NCBI GenBank assembly: GCA_041743125.1
Contig: JBGTNK010000195.1
Coordinates: 62,001 to 126,000, forward strand
Direction of reading: 5' to 3'
Length of the DNA: 64,000 bases
DNA from: Terrimonas_B sp041743125
Lineage (GTDB): Bacteria; Bacteroidota; Bacteroidia; Chitinophagales; Chitinophagaceae
In this document: in pieces, positions 52,675 to 62,505 of the stretch
How positions within the stretch are numbered: the stretch's first letter is position 1
How the letters are laid out: every line of letters begins with the position of its first letter
The notes under the pieces: generated by a model
What the model saw: the letters and a program-made list of their open reading frames with translations, nothing else
The model's database searches: none
What the model was told of the DNA's origin: nothing
Program-made: the position numbers and the translations under genes

Positions 52675-54369
52675 ATGAGCAGAAATGTTGATTCCTGTAT
52701 TTGGATATTTTTTTTCCTGTTTTTTATTTTCCAGGCTTGCGATGATGCCCGTCAACCGCCCAAAACTGACATTGCAGCTACACCGGAAGAAATAGATAAA
52801 AAAGCCGGGGATATTATTCGTTCTTCTTTGCAATTCGCTATTGAAAACGAAGGTAATGTTGATGATACAATCCGTCTGTTTCAACCTTCCCAAATGAAAT
52901 TGGTTTATGAAAACTCCGGGTATGCTCCATTATGGAGCAGCAGGGAACAATGGAAACCCTTAGCCGGCACCTTATTGCATTTTATAAGTGATTCAAAGCA
53001 ATATGGATTGTTTCCTGATGATTATCACTATTCACGCCTGGATTCTTTAAATAAATCTTTTTTGAAAGATACACTTGCAACAGGAAGCAGAAGAGACGCC
53101 GTGTTATGGGCTAAGGCCGATCTGATGTTGACGGATGCTTTTGTTCACATAATAAATGACATAAAACTGGGCCGGTTGCCCCAGGATAGCATGACATTAA
53201 GAAAAGATTCTGTATTAACAGATACTTTTTATTTACAAAGGGTTTCCCAGGTTGAAATAAGTGGAGATTTAACAGGTATGGTTCGGTCTCTTGAACCCGC
53301 ACACCAGGGATACCATGACCTGAAGGAAGGCCTTAAGCGTTTCTTGGATAGTGCGGATAACCGTCTGTACACAATAGTTCCTTTACCCAAAACAAATCCT
53401 GAAAATTTCAGGCAAATTCTCCAACGCAGATTAGTTGAGGAAGGTTTTATTTCCAATGATAGTGTGCTAGTTGATTCGATTGAGTTAGCCCAGGCCGTAA
53501 AAAAATTTCAACGTAACCAGGGAATTGAAGCAGATGGTAAAGCAGGACCAGAAACAATAAAATTTCTTAATGATTCCGACCAGGATAAATTCGTAAGAAT
53601 AGCTATTACAATGGACCGGTATAAAATGCTGCCTGAAAAAATGCCTTCCCGGTATATCTGGGTTAATTTACCCGGGTATGATATGCATTTGATAGAAGAG
53701 GATTCTATTGTGTTATCATCAAAAATTATTGTTGGTAAAACCATTACGCCAACACCCTTACTCACCAGTGGCATATCTCAGTTAATTACCTATCCGCAGT
53801 GGACCATTCCGCAAAGTATAATTGTAAAAGAAATATTACCCGTTTTAAAAAGGGATCCTGGTTACCTGGCACGCAAGGGTTATAGCCTGATTACCTTTAA
53901 CGGCGATGAAGTGGATCCATATTCAGTCAATTGGTCAAAATATAATAAGGGTATTCCATATAAAGTGGTGCAGGGAAGCGGAGACGAAAATGCATTGGGT
54001 GTATTGAAGTTCAATTTTCCGAATAAATATTCCGTTTACCTTCATGATACTAATCAACGATACCTCTTTAGCAGAACAATGAGGTCGCTAAGCCACGGTT
54101 GCGTAAGAGTGAAAGAGTGGGAAAACCTGGTCTATTATATTCTTCGTAATGATAACAGAGCCAGTTCGCCGGAGATACGTTCACCCATTGAAGATTCTCT
54201 TGTCAAATGGCTGGTACGAAAGGAAAAGCATATTATCCCTCTGAAAAATAGATTGCCGTTATACCTGCGTTATTTTACTTGCGAAGGGAAGAATGGAAAG
54301 GTGATATTTCATGATGATATTTATGGTTATGATAAAGTGATCGGGGAAAAACTATTTGCCGGCAAGTAG
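52675..54369 (+). CDS. L,D-transpeptidase, YcbB-like, lipoprotein
   Basis: A 564-residue peptidoglycan cross-linking enzyme. The hydrophobic N-terminus ends in a lipobox-like FQAC (Cys22). Order: an N-terminal scaffold, a peptidoglycan-binding domain (LAQAVKKFQRNQGIEADGKAG, ~263-283) and a YkuD catalytic domain (~325-500) with YLHDTNQRYLF and the nucleophile Cys476 in SHGCVRVKEWE. This order and length match YcbB/LdtD. It should act in the periplasm. The 251 nt before it contain no supported gene. Confidence 0.92.
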   Translation: MSRNVDSCIWIFFFLFFIFQACDDARQPPKTDIAATPEEIDKKAGDIIRSSLQFAIENEGNVDDTIRLFQPSQMKLVYENSGYAPLWSSREQWKPLAGTLLHFISDSKQYGLFPDDYHYSRLDSLNKSFLKDTLATGSRRDAVLWAKADLMLTDAFVHIINDIKLGRLPQDSMTLRKDSVLTDTFYLQRVSQVEISGDLTGMVRSLEPAHQGYHDLKEGLKRFLDSADNRLYTIVPLPKTNPENFRQILQRRLVEEGFISNDSVLVDSIELAQAVKKFQRNQGIEADGKAGPETIKFLNDSDQDKFVRIAITMDRYKMLPEKMPSRYIWVNLPGYDMHLIEEDSIVLSSKIIVGKTITPTPLLTSGISQLITYPQWTIPQSIIVKEILPVLKRDPGYLARKGYSLITFNGDEVDPYSVNWSKYNKGIPYKVVQGSGDENALGVLKFNFPNKYSVYLHDTNQRYLFSRTMRSLSHGCVRVKEWENLVYYILRNDNRASSPEIRSPIEDSLVKWLVRKEKHIIPLKNRLPLYLRYFTCEGKNGKVIFHDDIYGYDKVIGEKLFAGK

Positions 54370-54496
54370 TTAGAACTTGTTCCCTTAAATCATTAGTATT
54401 ACCTTATTCAATGTCATGAAACAAAGCCAATAATTTATTTCACTATACAGGTCATACCTGTTATTTTTGTTCAGATTAAAATAAAACTAACTTTTT

Positions 54497-55837
54497 ATGA
54501 AGAAATTTTTAGCAGTGTTCCTGGCATTGTATTTTATTGTTCCTGCCGGTTTTTCGCAGAGTGATGAAATAAGGCCGGCGGCGATTGGTGTAAGTTTTAT
54601 ATTAAATGATTTTAAAACTGCTGACCGCATACGCAGTGGTTCTTTATCCAGGGTTTTTTCGAATAAACAATGGGCCAAGTTCAAAGAGATGTCTCCCGGC
54701 ATTGCAATTTCCTATTTTAAAGGGTTGCATAAGAAAATAGACCTTGCTGCAACCCTCGCGGGATCATTTGCAGATTATTCCCTTCGAAATCGTCCGCCCT
54801 CTTCCGGTGACAGGTTTTTATTAGAGGCCGATGCATCGCTGAATCTTAAAATGGTTTCAGAAAAATATTGGGTGCAACCATACGTAATCATTGGTCTTGG
54901 AGCGCAAATGTATGATGGTACCTATTTCGGCGCTTTCATGCCCACAGGCTTGGGAATGAAATTGAATCTATTCGATGATGCTTATTTTTTTGTAACCACC
55001 CAGTACAGGATACCTGTAACAAGTGAAACAGTGAATTATCATTTTTTTCACCAGTTTGGTGTAGCTGGCAGGATAGGGAAAAAGAAAGAACCGGTTTTAA
55101 AAGAATTGCCACCGGCTCCGCCAGTTGACACGGACAATGATGGTATAATTGATAGCCTGGATAAGTGCATTACAGTACCCGGGATAGCCAAATATGACGG
55201 ATGCCCCGTTCCTGACACAGACAAAGATGGTATCAATGATGACGAAGATAAATGTCCTCAAGTAGCGGGTCTTGCCCGTTACCAGGGTTGTCCTATTCCG
55301 GATACAGATAAAGATGGAATCAATGATGAGGAAGACAAATGTCCAACGGAAGCTGGTCCTGCCAGTAACCAGGGTTGTCCTTTTATGGATACAGATGGTG
55401 ATGGTATCCCAGATCCGGAAGACAAATGTCCAAAGCTGGCCGGTCCAAGGGAAAACCAGGGTTGTCCTGTGATCAAAGAAGAGGTAGTGAAGAAAGTCAA
55501 TTTTGCAGCACAGAATATTTATTTTGCCACGGGAAAGTATACATTGCTCAGCAAATCATTTAAAGGATTAAATGAAATAGCCCGGCTAATGAAAGATGAC
55601 CAGGATCTGAAATTGGTAATAGATGGTCATACTGATAATGTAGGCCGTGACGAGTTCAATCAAAAATTGAGTGAGAATCGGGCGGCCTCGGTGAAAAAAT
55701 ACCTGAGCAAACAAGGAATAGATGAGAGCCGTATTGTTTCTTCTGGTCATGGTGAATCAGCACCAATTGGTGATAATACTACAGCAGCGGGTCGTCAAAA
55801 AAATCGCCGCGTAGAATTAAAATTGAATTATTATTAG
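54497..55837 (+). CDS. OmpA family protein with TSP3-type calcium repeats
   Basis: A 446-residue outer-membrane protein. Signal peptide about 1-20 (FIVPAGFSQ); an N-terminal beta-barrel (about 25-195); four thrombospondin type 3 repeats of about 29 residues (DTDNDGIIDSLDKC, DTDKDGINDDEDKC, DTDKDGINDEEDKC, DTDGDGIPDPEDKC) that bind calcium; then the OmpA peptidoglycan-binding domain (NIYFATGKYTLLSKSF, VIDGHTDNVG, SENRAASVKKYLS, NRRVELKL). It tethers the outer membrane to the wall. A terminator follows. Confidence 0.93.
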   Translation: MKKFLAVFLALYFIVPAGFSQSDEIRPAAIGVSFILNDFKTADRIRSGSLSRVFSNKQWAKFKEMSPGIAISYFKGLHKKIDLAATLAGSFADYSLRNRPPSSGDRFLLEADASLNLKMVSEKYWVQPYVIIGLGAQMYDGTYFGAFMPTGLGMKLNLFDDAYFFVTTQYRIPVTSETVNYHFFHQFGVAGRIGKKKEPVLKELPPAPPVDTDNDGIIDSLDKCITVPGIAKYDGCPVPDTDKDGINDDEDKCPQVAGLARYQGCPIPDTDKDGINDEEDKCPTEAGPASNQGCPFMDTDGDGIPDPEDKCPKLAGPRENQGCPVIKEEVVKKVNFAAQNIYFATGKYTLLSKSFKGLNEIARLMKDDQDLKLVIDGHTDNVGRDEFNQKLSENRAASVKKYLSKQGIDESRIVSSGHGESAPIGDNTTAAGRQKNRRVELKLNYY

Positions 55838-55860
55838 TTGTATTGAAATTATAAATGCGA

Positions 55861-55891
55861 AAAGACTGCTTGAAGAGGCAGTCTTTTTTTT
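55861..55891 (+). terminator. Intrinsic terminator after OmpA-family gene
   Basis: AAAGACTGC (55861-55869) pairs with GCAGTCTTT (55878-55886), 8-nt loop, followed by further T. The S1/P1 nuclease gene converges from the other side. Confidence 0.85.
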
Positions 55892-55927
55892 AAAAACTTT
55901 TGGTTATAACCGATAAACAAATTCTTT

Positions 55928-56731
55928 TTATTCAAAAGCCTGGTTCAATAATACAGCCAGCCGTATACCGCCTTTTAATAATTGCTCCTCTAAAAGCTTT
56001 TGAAATTGGTAATTATACTTGTAGCCTAATTTTGATTCGGCAGGAGTAGCATCATAGATTACATCAGAAAGTACATGTGATTCATAAAACCAATCCTCAA
56101 GAGATGAAGTTTGCCACCCTTTTAATGCTCCTGGTTCTTTGATGTCTAACAAGCGGGCATATTCGGTATAGCTGTATTGTTGAAATTCAATCAGCATGCT
56201 ATCCCATAATGAATGAAGATTTGTTTTTTTATCAAACCAGTAAACTACAATTTTGTTGCCACCGGCGTCCTCATCTCTGCCAACATGCAAAGGCTGATGA
56301 AGATCACCTATGAGATGAATAAGAAAATACAAAGCAGTTCTTCTTTTTTCCAGTGGCAGGGTTTTGTTTTTTAAATCGCTCATCATGGCCTGAATCTGGG
56401 TATATAAATTTTTGCCGGGTAATGCTTTTAATTCAGCAATAAATTTTTCCTTTTCCATGTGGCCAGGCAGATCTACAAAATGCCAGGGTGATGCGTGATT
56501 CCAGGTGGAATCCGATTTTATAAAATCAGGCCAGTTAGATTGCCATGCCAGTGTTTCTTTCCCGGTCAGGTGTTTTAATTCCCTTACTGCTTTCCTGGAT
56601 AAATGCTGTTGTGCTATCTCACCTATTACACGGTGCCCGATAACGCCCCAGCTAAATGCGTTTTTTGCATTAAAAAATATTAGGGCGAAAAATAAAATTC
56701 GGATCAGATGCAGGCGGGGAAATGTATTCAT
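55928..56731 (-). CDS. S1/P1 family nuclease
   Basis: A 267-residue zinc-dependent single-strand nuclease and 3'-nucleotidase. After the signal peptide (ending NAFS) the mature protein begins WGVIGHRVIGEIA, so the N-terminal Trp can bind zinc as in P1 nuclease. Other ligand segments are NHASPWHFVDLPG, LIHLIGDLHQPLHVGRDEDAGGNKI (split by the usual loop) and the later LHSLWDSML. It would act in the periplasm or outside, likely salvaging nucleotides. It converges on the OmpA gene. Confidence 0.92.
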   Translation of the reverse strand: MNTFPRLHLIRILFFALIFFNAKNAFSWGVIGHRVIGEIAQQHLSRKAVRELKHLTGKETLAWQSNWPDFIKSDSTWNHASPWHFVDLPGHMEKEKFIAELKALPGKNLYTQIQAMMSDLKNKTLPLEKRRTALYFLIHLIGDLHQPLHVGRDEDAGGNKIVVYWFDKKTNLHSLWDSMLIEFQQYSYTEYARLLDIKEPGALKGWQTSSLEDWFYESHVLSDVIYDATPAESKLGYKYNYQFQKLLEEQLLKGGIRLAVLLNQAFE

Positions 56732-57124
56732 GTTCTATTTATTTGAGTAGCAAATGTCAAGGAAATGATCGGTATGAAAAAATCACAAAATCATCTCAAT
56801 CGTAAAACCACGATATCATTTTCATTGCTCATTCTTTAACCACAAAATGCAGGAATGATATTATTACATTTCAGGATTCTTTTAATCCGGAGGCTTAAAT
56901 GGTTCGTATATACAGGTATAATTTCTCCTTCTTACTATCAGAGAAGTTGGTTTTTGAAAAACAATGGTGGTAATTTCCTTGAATATATCTACCTGATTTT
57001 TCTACCGGGTAAAATGATGAAATTCAAAGATGCTGTCCCCGATGTTGTATTTTTCTGCGGGAATACTGGGAGAGCAAAAAAATTATGATATTTTTAGACA
57101 ATCTTTGAACCCTAATTGTAGTTT
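56732..57124. other. 393-nt gap without a supported gene
   Basis: The stretch lies between the divergent nuclease and metallopeptidase genes. I see no hairpin of note. One 77-codon frame (56855-57088) and one 24-codon frame with a GGAGG just before its ATG (56899) exist but have no convincing protein features. Confidence 0.6.
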
Positions 57125-60100
57125 ATGAATAAAATGTGGCGGATCGTTTTTATATCAGTATTGACTACCTGCTTTTTCACAGAACTTTCAGCTCAGAATA
57201 ATTTTTTTGCAGAATCAAACGAAACTACAATAGTTACTCTCCCGGCCAAAAGAGTAATCATCCCTGAAAAATATAAAAGCATTAAACTGGATTTAGCAGG
57301 CATGCGATCCTTTTTGAATTCCCTTCCTTCGCAAGCAGAAATGTCAGAAAGGCAATCTTTGCCGGTGTTTGAATTACCTATGCCTGATGGCAGCCGTGCA
57401 AAGTTCAGATTGTGGGAAAGCCCAATTATGGAACCTGCCCTCGCCGCCCTCTTTCCGGGAATAAAAACATTTACGGGGCAGGGTATTGATGATCCAAGGG
57501 CTATTGCCAAAATTGACTTGACAGAATTGGGATTTCACGCCATGATCATGTCTGATATTACAGGTAACATTTTTATTGATCCTTACCAGCAACTTGACCT
57601 GGAACATTATATCGTTTATTATAAAAAAGATTTTAGGAACAAAGACCCATTCATCGAAAAATTAATACCTGCTACGGCTACCTTTCGACCTTCGTCGGGA
57701 AACCGGCCCATGGCAGGCGCTTGTATCGGCACTCAATTGCGAAGCTATCGCCTGGCAGTTGCCTGCACCGGAGAATATGCCAGAGCTGCAACCGGCAATG
57801 GAGCCTCCACCACCGTTGCCCAGGCGCTTTCTGCAATTGTTACAAGCATCAACAGGGTAGATGGCGTTTATGAAAAGGAATTAGCCATCAGCCTTAATTT
57901 AGTTGGGAACAATAATGCTATCGTGTTTGTTGATCCCGCTACCGATCCATTTAAAGCCAACGACGACGGGTCAGCACTGCTTGAAGAAAGTCAAACCGTT
58001 ATTACAGAAAAGATAGGAGCAGCTAATTATGATATTGGACATACATTCAGTACTGGTGCTGGTGGTATAGCGCAACTGGGAACAGTATGCGGTTCATCCA
58101 AGGCAAGAGGCGTTACAGGTTTACCCAATCCTGTCGGGGATCCTTATGATATTGACTATGTGGCTCATGAAATGGGTCACCAGTTTGATGCCAGGCACAG
58201 TTTTAATTCTGCTACCGGTTCTTGCGGCGATGGTAACCGCAATTCAAGCACGGCGGTTGAACCCGGTGGAGGGATCACTATTATGAGTTATGCCGGTATC
58301 TGCGGATCAGTGAATGACCTGGGACAAAACAGTATTCCCTATTTTCATGGTATCAGTAAGGACGAGATCATTGAATACGTTATTAATGGAATTGGAAGTA
58401 CCTGCGGCACCGTGAGTTCTACTGGAAATTTGATCCCAGTTGTAAACGCAGGTAGCGATTTTACTATACCTAAATCAACTCCTTTTGTGCTTAATGGCAG
58501 CGCTACTGACGCAAATGGCGATGCATTGACTTATTCCTGGGAGCAAATGGATACTGGTCCCGCAGGTGATTGGAATAAACCGACTGGCAATGCGCCTTTA
58601 TTCAGGTCATTTGTACCTGTTTCCAGTACTGAGCGATATTTTCCGAAACTTTCAGACCAGGTCAACAACACTATCACTACCGGTGAAATATTACCTTCTT
58701 ATGGGCGAACAATGAAATTCAGGCTGTCAGCCCGCGATAACCGGGCCGGCGGAGGGGGCGTATGTCACGATGAATCGGTGATCATAGTGAATGGTAATAG
58801 CGGACCTTTTATTGTTACCATTCCTTCAGCAACAGGAATTACATGGTCTGGCAGCAGTACCCATGCAGTAACCTGGGATGTAGCAAATACCAATATCGCT
58901 CCGGTAAATTGTGCGAATGTAAGTATTCAATTATCTACAGATGGAGGACTTACTTTTCCGGTTACCATCCTGGCCAGTACGCCAAATGACGGAACACAGG
59001 ATATTATGGTGCCCAATATAGTGACCAGCCTGGCCCGTATACGGGTTAAGGGGGTTGGCAATGTGTTTTATGATATGTCCAACAATAATTTTTCAATTAC
59101 AATGTCACAGGCGGGGTTTGATTTTAATATTCCTGTAGCGGCTAAAGTGGCCTGTGCTAACCCGGCCTCCACTTCTATTACGCTGGGAACCCAAAGTGTT
59201 TTAGGATATAATGAGCCCATTACCCTGTCTGCTACCGGCAACCCGGCAGGAACTACAGTAACTTTTTCAGAAACCACCATTACACCCGGATCTTCAGTTC
59301 AGGTTACTCTTAGTAATACAGAACTACTACCTTTTGACAGCACGTATATCATCACTATAAAAGGAGTATCCGGCTCAATAGTAAGGACTCAGGAACTTGC
59401 CTATACTATACAAAGGGGATCAAGTCCGGCTATAAATGTTCAGCCTGAACCATCCCAAATATGTGCAGGAAAATCTGTGACGTTTTCAGTTTCAGCCGGA
59501 ACTGAAGTAAAAAGTTATCAATGGCAATTTAGCAATGATAACGGCCAAACATTTAACAATATAGCAGGAGCCACTTCTCCGGTCTACACAATTGCAAGTG
59601 CGGAAGTTATTCAGAATAATTACTTGTTCCGTGTTTTGGTAAGAGGCCAATGTAACATTACCGTTTCTAAAGTTGTGAAGCTTATTGTATATTCTTCGCC
59701 CCAGGCTGAACTGTCGGCAGATGTTGACGAAATTTTGCCGGGTGAATCCAGTTTACTAATTGCTACAATTACTCCTGGTTCCGGACCTTCACAAACAACT
59801 ACCTGGCTTTATAACAATGATACCATAATTGTTGCCGGAAATACCTTGATGGTTCCGGTAAGTGGATTGGGTACTTACCAGGTAATTGTCTCTGATAATT
59901 TGGGATGCAAAGGTGAATCTGATATTGTTACCATCAGGGGTAAGGCAAGCAGCCGTTTATTTATTTATCCCAGTCCAACTGACGGGCGATTCACAGTAGG
60001 ATATTACAATTTAGCTGCAGGAAATTCAAAACAAAGCATCACTATATATGATGCTAAAGGAGCAAGGGTTTATTTCAAGCAGTTTACATTTATAGGTACC

Positions 60101-60211
60101 TATGGCCTTCACGAAATTGACCTGAGTGGAAAACCTGGAGGTGTTTATTTTATCGTATTGGGCGATGGAAACGGTAAAAAATTAACGGATGGCAAAGTGC
60201 TGATAAATTAA
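57125..60211 (+). CDS. Secreted M12-like metallopeptidase with T9SS sorting domain
   Basis: A 1028-residue protein. Signal peptide about 1-23 (TELSAQ); an N-terminal propeptide-like region to about 195; a reprolysin-type domain with the zinc site HEMGHQFDARH (His348, Glu349, His352, His358) and the Met-turn IMSYAGICG; then Ig-like/PKD-like beta domains (about 430-920, including VNAGSDFTIPKSTPFVLNGS); and a type A T9SS C-terminal signal (from LFIYPSPTDGRFTV, ~950). It is exported by type IX secretion to the surface or medium. The gene stands alone, 393 nt after a divergent neighbour. Confidence 0.9.
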   Translation: MNKMWRIVFISVLTTCFFTELSAQNNFFAESNETTIVTLPAKRVIIPEKYKSIKLDLAGMRSFLNSLPSQAEMSERQSLPVFELPMPDGSRAKFRLWESPIMEPALAALFPGIKTFTGQGIDDPRAIAKIDLTELGFHAMIMSDITGNIFIDPYQQLDLEHYIVYYKKDFRNKDPFIEKLIPATATFRPSSGNRPMAGACIGTQLRSYRLAVACTGEYARAATGNGASTTVAQALSAIVTSINRVDGVYEKELAISLNLVGNNNAIVFVDPATDPFKANDDGSALLEESQTVITEKIGAANYDIGHTFSTGAGGIAQLGTVCGSSKARGVTGLPNPVGDPYDIDYVAHEMGHQFDARHSFNSATGSCGDGNRNSSTAVEPGGGITIMSYAGICGSVNDLGQNSIPYFHGISKDEIIEYVINGIGSTCGTVSSTGNLIPVVNAGSDFTIPKSTPFVLNGSATDANGDALTYSWEQMDTGPAGDWNKPTGNAPLFRSFVPVSSTERYFPKLSDQVNNTITTGEILPSYGRTMKFRLSARDNRAGGGGVCHDESVIIVNGNSGPFIVTIPSATGITWSGSSTHAVTWDVANTNIAPVNCANVSIQLSTDGGLTFPVTILASTPNDGTQDIMVPNIVTSLARIRVKGVGNVFYDMSNNNFSITMSQAGFDFNIPVAAKVACANPASTSITLGTQSVLGYNEPITLSATGNPAGTTVTFSETTITPGSSVQVTLSNTELLPFDSTYIITIKGVSGSIVRTQELAYTIQRGSSPAINVQPEPSQICAGKSVTFSVSAGTEVKSYQWQFSNDNGQTFNNIAGATSPVYTIASAEVIQNNYLFRVLVRGQCNITVSKVVKLIVYSSPQAELSADVDEILPGESSLLIATITPGSGPSQTTTWLYNNDTIIVAGNTLMVPVSGLGTYQVIVSDNLGCKGESDIVTIRGKASSRLFIYPSPTDGRFTVGYYNLAAGNSKQSITIYDAKGARVYFKQFTFIGTYGLHEIDLSGKPGGVYFIVLGDGNGKKLTDGKVLIN

Positions 60212-60496
60212 CGCAAGGGAAAACTTAATGTGCTTTTCATTTCAATTTTTTATCTGGGATTTTTGGCAAATAGAATTGTAATATGCCTGCTTATATAATT
60301 GTAAAAGAATGAGGGCAATTCCTGGCCAGGTGAATAATTCCATTTACAATTGTTGGCTAGGTTAAAAAAAGGCAAATGCCCACTATTGCGTTTATTTTAA
60401 AGCAAAAATCGTAGTTTCCCTGTTTATTTTCCTCCATTATCATCCTGATGGCCCCTCAACTTTCCTTACCTTTGCGCCTCCAAAAACAATGGTATA

Positions 60497-62122
60497 ATGA
60501 TAAGTGTAAAAGACCTTAAACTGGCCTACGGTAAAAGAGTATTATTTGAGGAAGTGAATCTCAATTTCATAAAAGGAAATTGTTATGGCGTTATTGGGGC
60601 TAACGGAGCAGGTAAATCTACTTTTTTAAAAATTCTTAGTGGTGAAATTGAACCAAATAAGGGTTCTGTTGATATTACTCCCGGTGAGCGGTTGGCCATA
60701 TTGAAACAAAATCAATTTGAATTTGATGAAAACACTGTACTCGATACGGTGATGATGGGACATACAAGACTTTGGAAAATTGCCAAAGAAAGAGAAAGTA
60801 TTTATGCACTTGCTGATTTTACCGAAGAAGACGGAATGCGGGCTGGAGAATTGGAAGGGGAGTTTGGTGAAATGGGAGGCTATACCGCTGAAAGCGATGC
60901 GGCTATGCTTTTGGGAGAATTGGGAGTAAACGAAGAATATCATGCTGCATTGATGAAAGATATTCCTTCTAACTTAAAAGTGAGGGTATTGCTGGCCCAG
61001 GCGCTTTTTGGAAACCCTGATATTTTATTATTAGATGAGCCTACCAATGGACTGGATATTGAAACCATCAGCTGGCTTGAAAATTTCCTGGCAGATTATG
61101 AAAATATTGTGCTGGTAGTTAGCCACGACCGTCACTTCCTGGATGCTGTATGTACCCACGTAGCAGATGTGGACAGGCAGAAAGTAAAAATATTTACCGG
61201 TAATTATACATTTTGGTATGAAAGTTCCCAGTTGATGGCCCGGCAATTGGGCGACAAGAATAAAAAAGTTGAAGAGAAGCGGCAGGCCCTTATTGACTTT
61301 ATTGCACGATTTAGTGCCAATGCATCCAAGAGTAAACAGGCTACCAGCCGTAAGAAGGCGTTAGAGAAATTATCCATTGAAGAAATAGAGCCCAGTTATA
61401 GAAAATACCCCGGCATTATATTTCAGCAATTACGGGAAGTAGGCAACCAAATATTAAATACAGAAAAACTAACTAAAGCTGTGGATGGCAGGGTGCTTTT
61501 TAAAGATGTAACGTTTAACGTGAATAAAGGCGATAAGATCGCTTTGCTTAGCAGGGATCCACTGGCTGTTACAACATTCTTCAACATAATAACCGGTGAG
61601 GCTACGGCAGACAGCGGTTCTTATGCCTGGGGAAGCACAGTAACTCATGCCTACCTGCCCCAGGAAAACAACGAATATTTTAATGGAGAACTTAATTTGA
61701 TGGACTGGCTGCGGCAATATGTGCCTTCGCATGTTACGGATGTGGATGAACCCTTTTTGCGTGGCTTTCTGGGTAAAATGTTGTTTAGCGGGGACGATGT
61801 CCTGAAAAAAACAAATGTATTGAGCGGGGGTGAAAAAGTTCGTTGCATGCTGAGCCGCATGATGCTGCAGAACCCAAATTTAATTTTACTCGATCAGCCA
61901 ACCAACCACCTGGACCTTGAAAGTATTCAAAGCTTTAACGAACAATGTACTGACTACAAAGGCATCGTATTATTGACAAGCCACGACCATACTTTTATGC
62001 AAACAGTGGCCAACAGGGTAATTGAAATAACGCCAAAAGGAATTATTGATCGCCTGATGACATTTGATGAATACCTGGATGACGAAAGAGTAAAAGGTTT
62101 AAAGCAAGAAATGTATAAATAG
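60497..62122 (+). CDS. ABC-F ATPase, YbiT-like, with one degenerate ATP site
   Basis: A 541-residue soluble tandem ABC protein acting on ribosomes. NBD1 has an intact Walker A (GANGAGKST, ~34-42) and Walker B (LLLDEPTNGLD, Asp180-Glu181), but its signature is IPSNLKVR (~156-163). NBD2 has an intact signature LSGGEKVR (Ser443), but its Walker A is LSRDPLAVTT (~351-360) and Walker B is LLDQPTNHLD (Gln467 for Glu). In the ABC sandwich, site I is complete and site II is lost in all three elements. Overall similarity points to the YbiT subfamily, whose NBD1 signature is also degenerate. TACCTTTG (60467-60474) lies 22 nt before the ATG. Confidence 0.92.
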   Translation: MISVKDLKLAYGKRVLFEEVNLNFIKGNCYGVIGANGAGKSTFLKILSGEIEPNKGSVDITPGERLAILKQNQFEFDENTVLDTVMMGHTRLWKIAKERESIYALADFTEEDGMRAGELEGEFGEMGGYTAESDAAMLLGELGVNEEYHAALMKDIPSNLKVRVLLAQALFGNPDILLLDEPTNGLDIETISWLENFLADYENIVLVVSHDRHFLDAVCTHVADVDRQKVKIFTGNYTFWYESSQLMARQLGDKNKKVEEKRQALIDFIARFSANASKSKQATSRKKALEKLSIEEIEPSYRKYPGIIFQQLREVGNQILNTEKLTKAVDGRVLFKDVTFNVNKGDKIALLSRDPLAVTTFFNIITGEATADSGSYAWGSTVTHAYLPQENNEYFNGELNLMDWLRQYVPSHVTDVDEPFLRGFLGKMLFSGDDVLKKTNVLSGGEKVRCMLSRMMLQNPNLILLDQPTNHLDLESIQSFNEQCTDYKGIVLLTSHDHTFMQTVANRVIEITPKGIIDRLMTFDEYLDDERVKGLKQEMYK

Positions 62123-62215
62123 AAAAATCAATGACATTGCTATAACAAATACCAATTGTTCATAATTGGAGAACATTTTTTGCTGTTAGCACTTGCCTGA
62201 TAAGAATCTTAATTA

Positions 62216-62410
62216 TATCTTAGTTGCCGCAAGCAATACAAGTTCTTTTCGCCATCCAAACTGATCCAAATTCTTCCTCTACCTGTTAATCTTACCGGGA
62301 AAAACTCGTATCCGGGCCGGAAGTATGTTCGCCTTGGCGGATATTCAGGTTGAAACCAGGAAACAGAATTAGTTGAAAGCTCTTCCACTGAAAAGGAGGA
62401 GCTTTTTTTT
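62216..62410 (+). ncRNA. Candidate structured RNA (~180 nt)
   Basis: The 383-nt gap after the ABC-F gene has no supported ORF. A CTTG (62192-62195), 20-nt spacer and TATCTTAG (62216-62223) resemble the phylum's promoter. Within the next ~150 nt, nested complementary arms appear: CAAACT/AGTTG (62257-62262 with 62371-62375), AATTCT/AGAATT (62269-62274 with 62365-62370), TCC/GGA, ACCTG/CAGGT (62281-62285 with 62346-62350), and an inner hairpin ATGTTCGC-CTTG-GCGGATAT (62325-62344, two G-U pairs). A terminator closes the segment. I cannot assign a family; it may be a small RNA or a leader of the downstream oxygenase gene. Confidence 0.4.
62376..62410 (+). terminator. Intrinsic terminator upstream of the Rieske oxygenase gene
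   Basis: AAAGCTCTTCC (62376-62386) pairs with GGAGGAGCTTT (62395-62405) with one G-U pair; loop ACTGAAAA; T-run to 62410. It is 254 nt downstream of the ABC-F stop and 95 nt upstream of the next ATG. Confidence 0.85.
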
Positions 62411-62505
62411 ATCTATGTTTTTACAATCAACTGGAAGATAAGTCCGGAAGGCAGGAAAACTTATTCAGATACTCTTTCATATCTTCCGCATACAATTATT
62501 TTGAT

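Noticed and set aside
55126..55470. Tandem DNA repeat as CRISPR or satellite
   Set aside because: The periodicity comes from the coding of four thrombospondin type 3 protein repeats.
56899..56973. 24-codon frame with GGAGG before its ATG
   Set aside because: Shine-Dalgarno sequences are rare and poorly predictive in this phylum, and the peptide has no recognisable feature.
56855..57088. 77-codon open frame between nuclease and metallopeptidase genes
   Set aside because: Its composition is not protein-like, it has no domain, signal or neighbour logic, and it overlaps a shorter frame with a better ribosome site.
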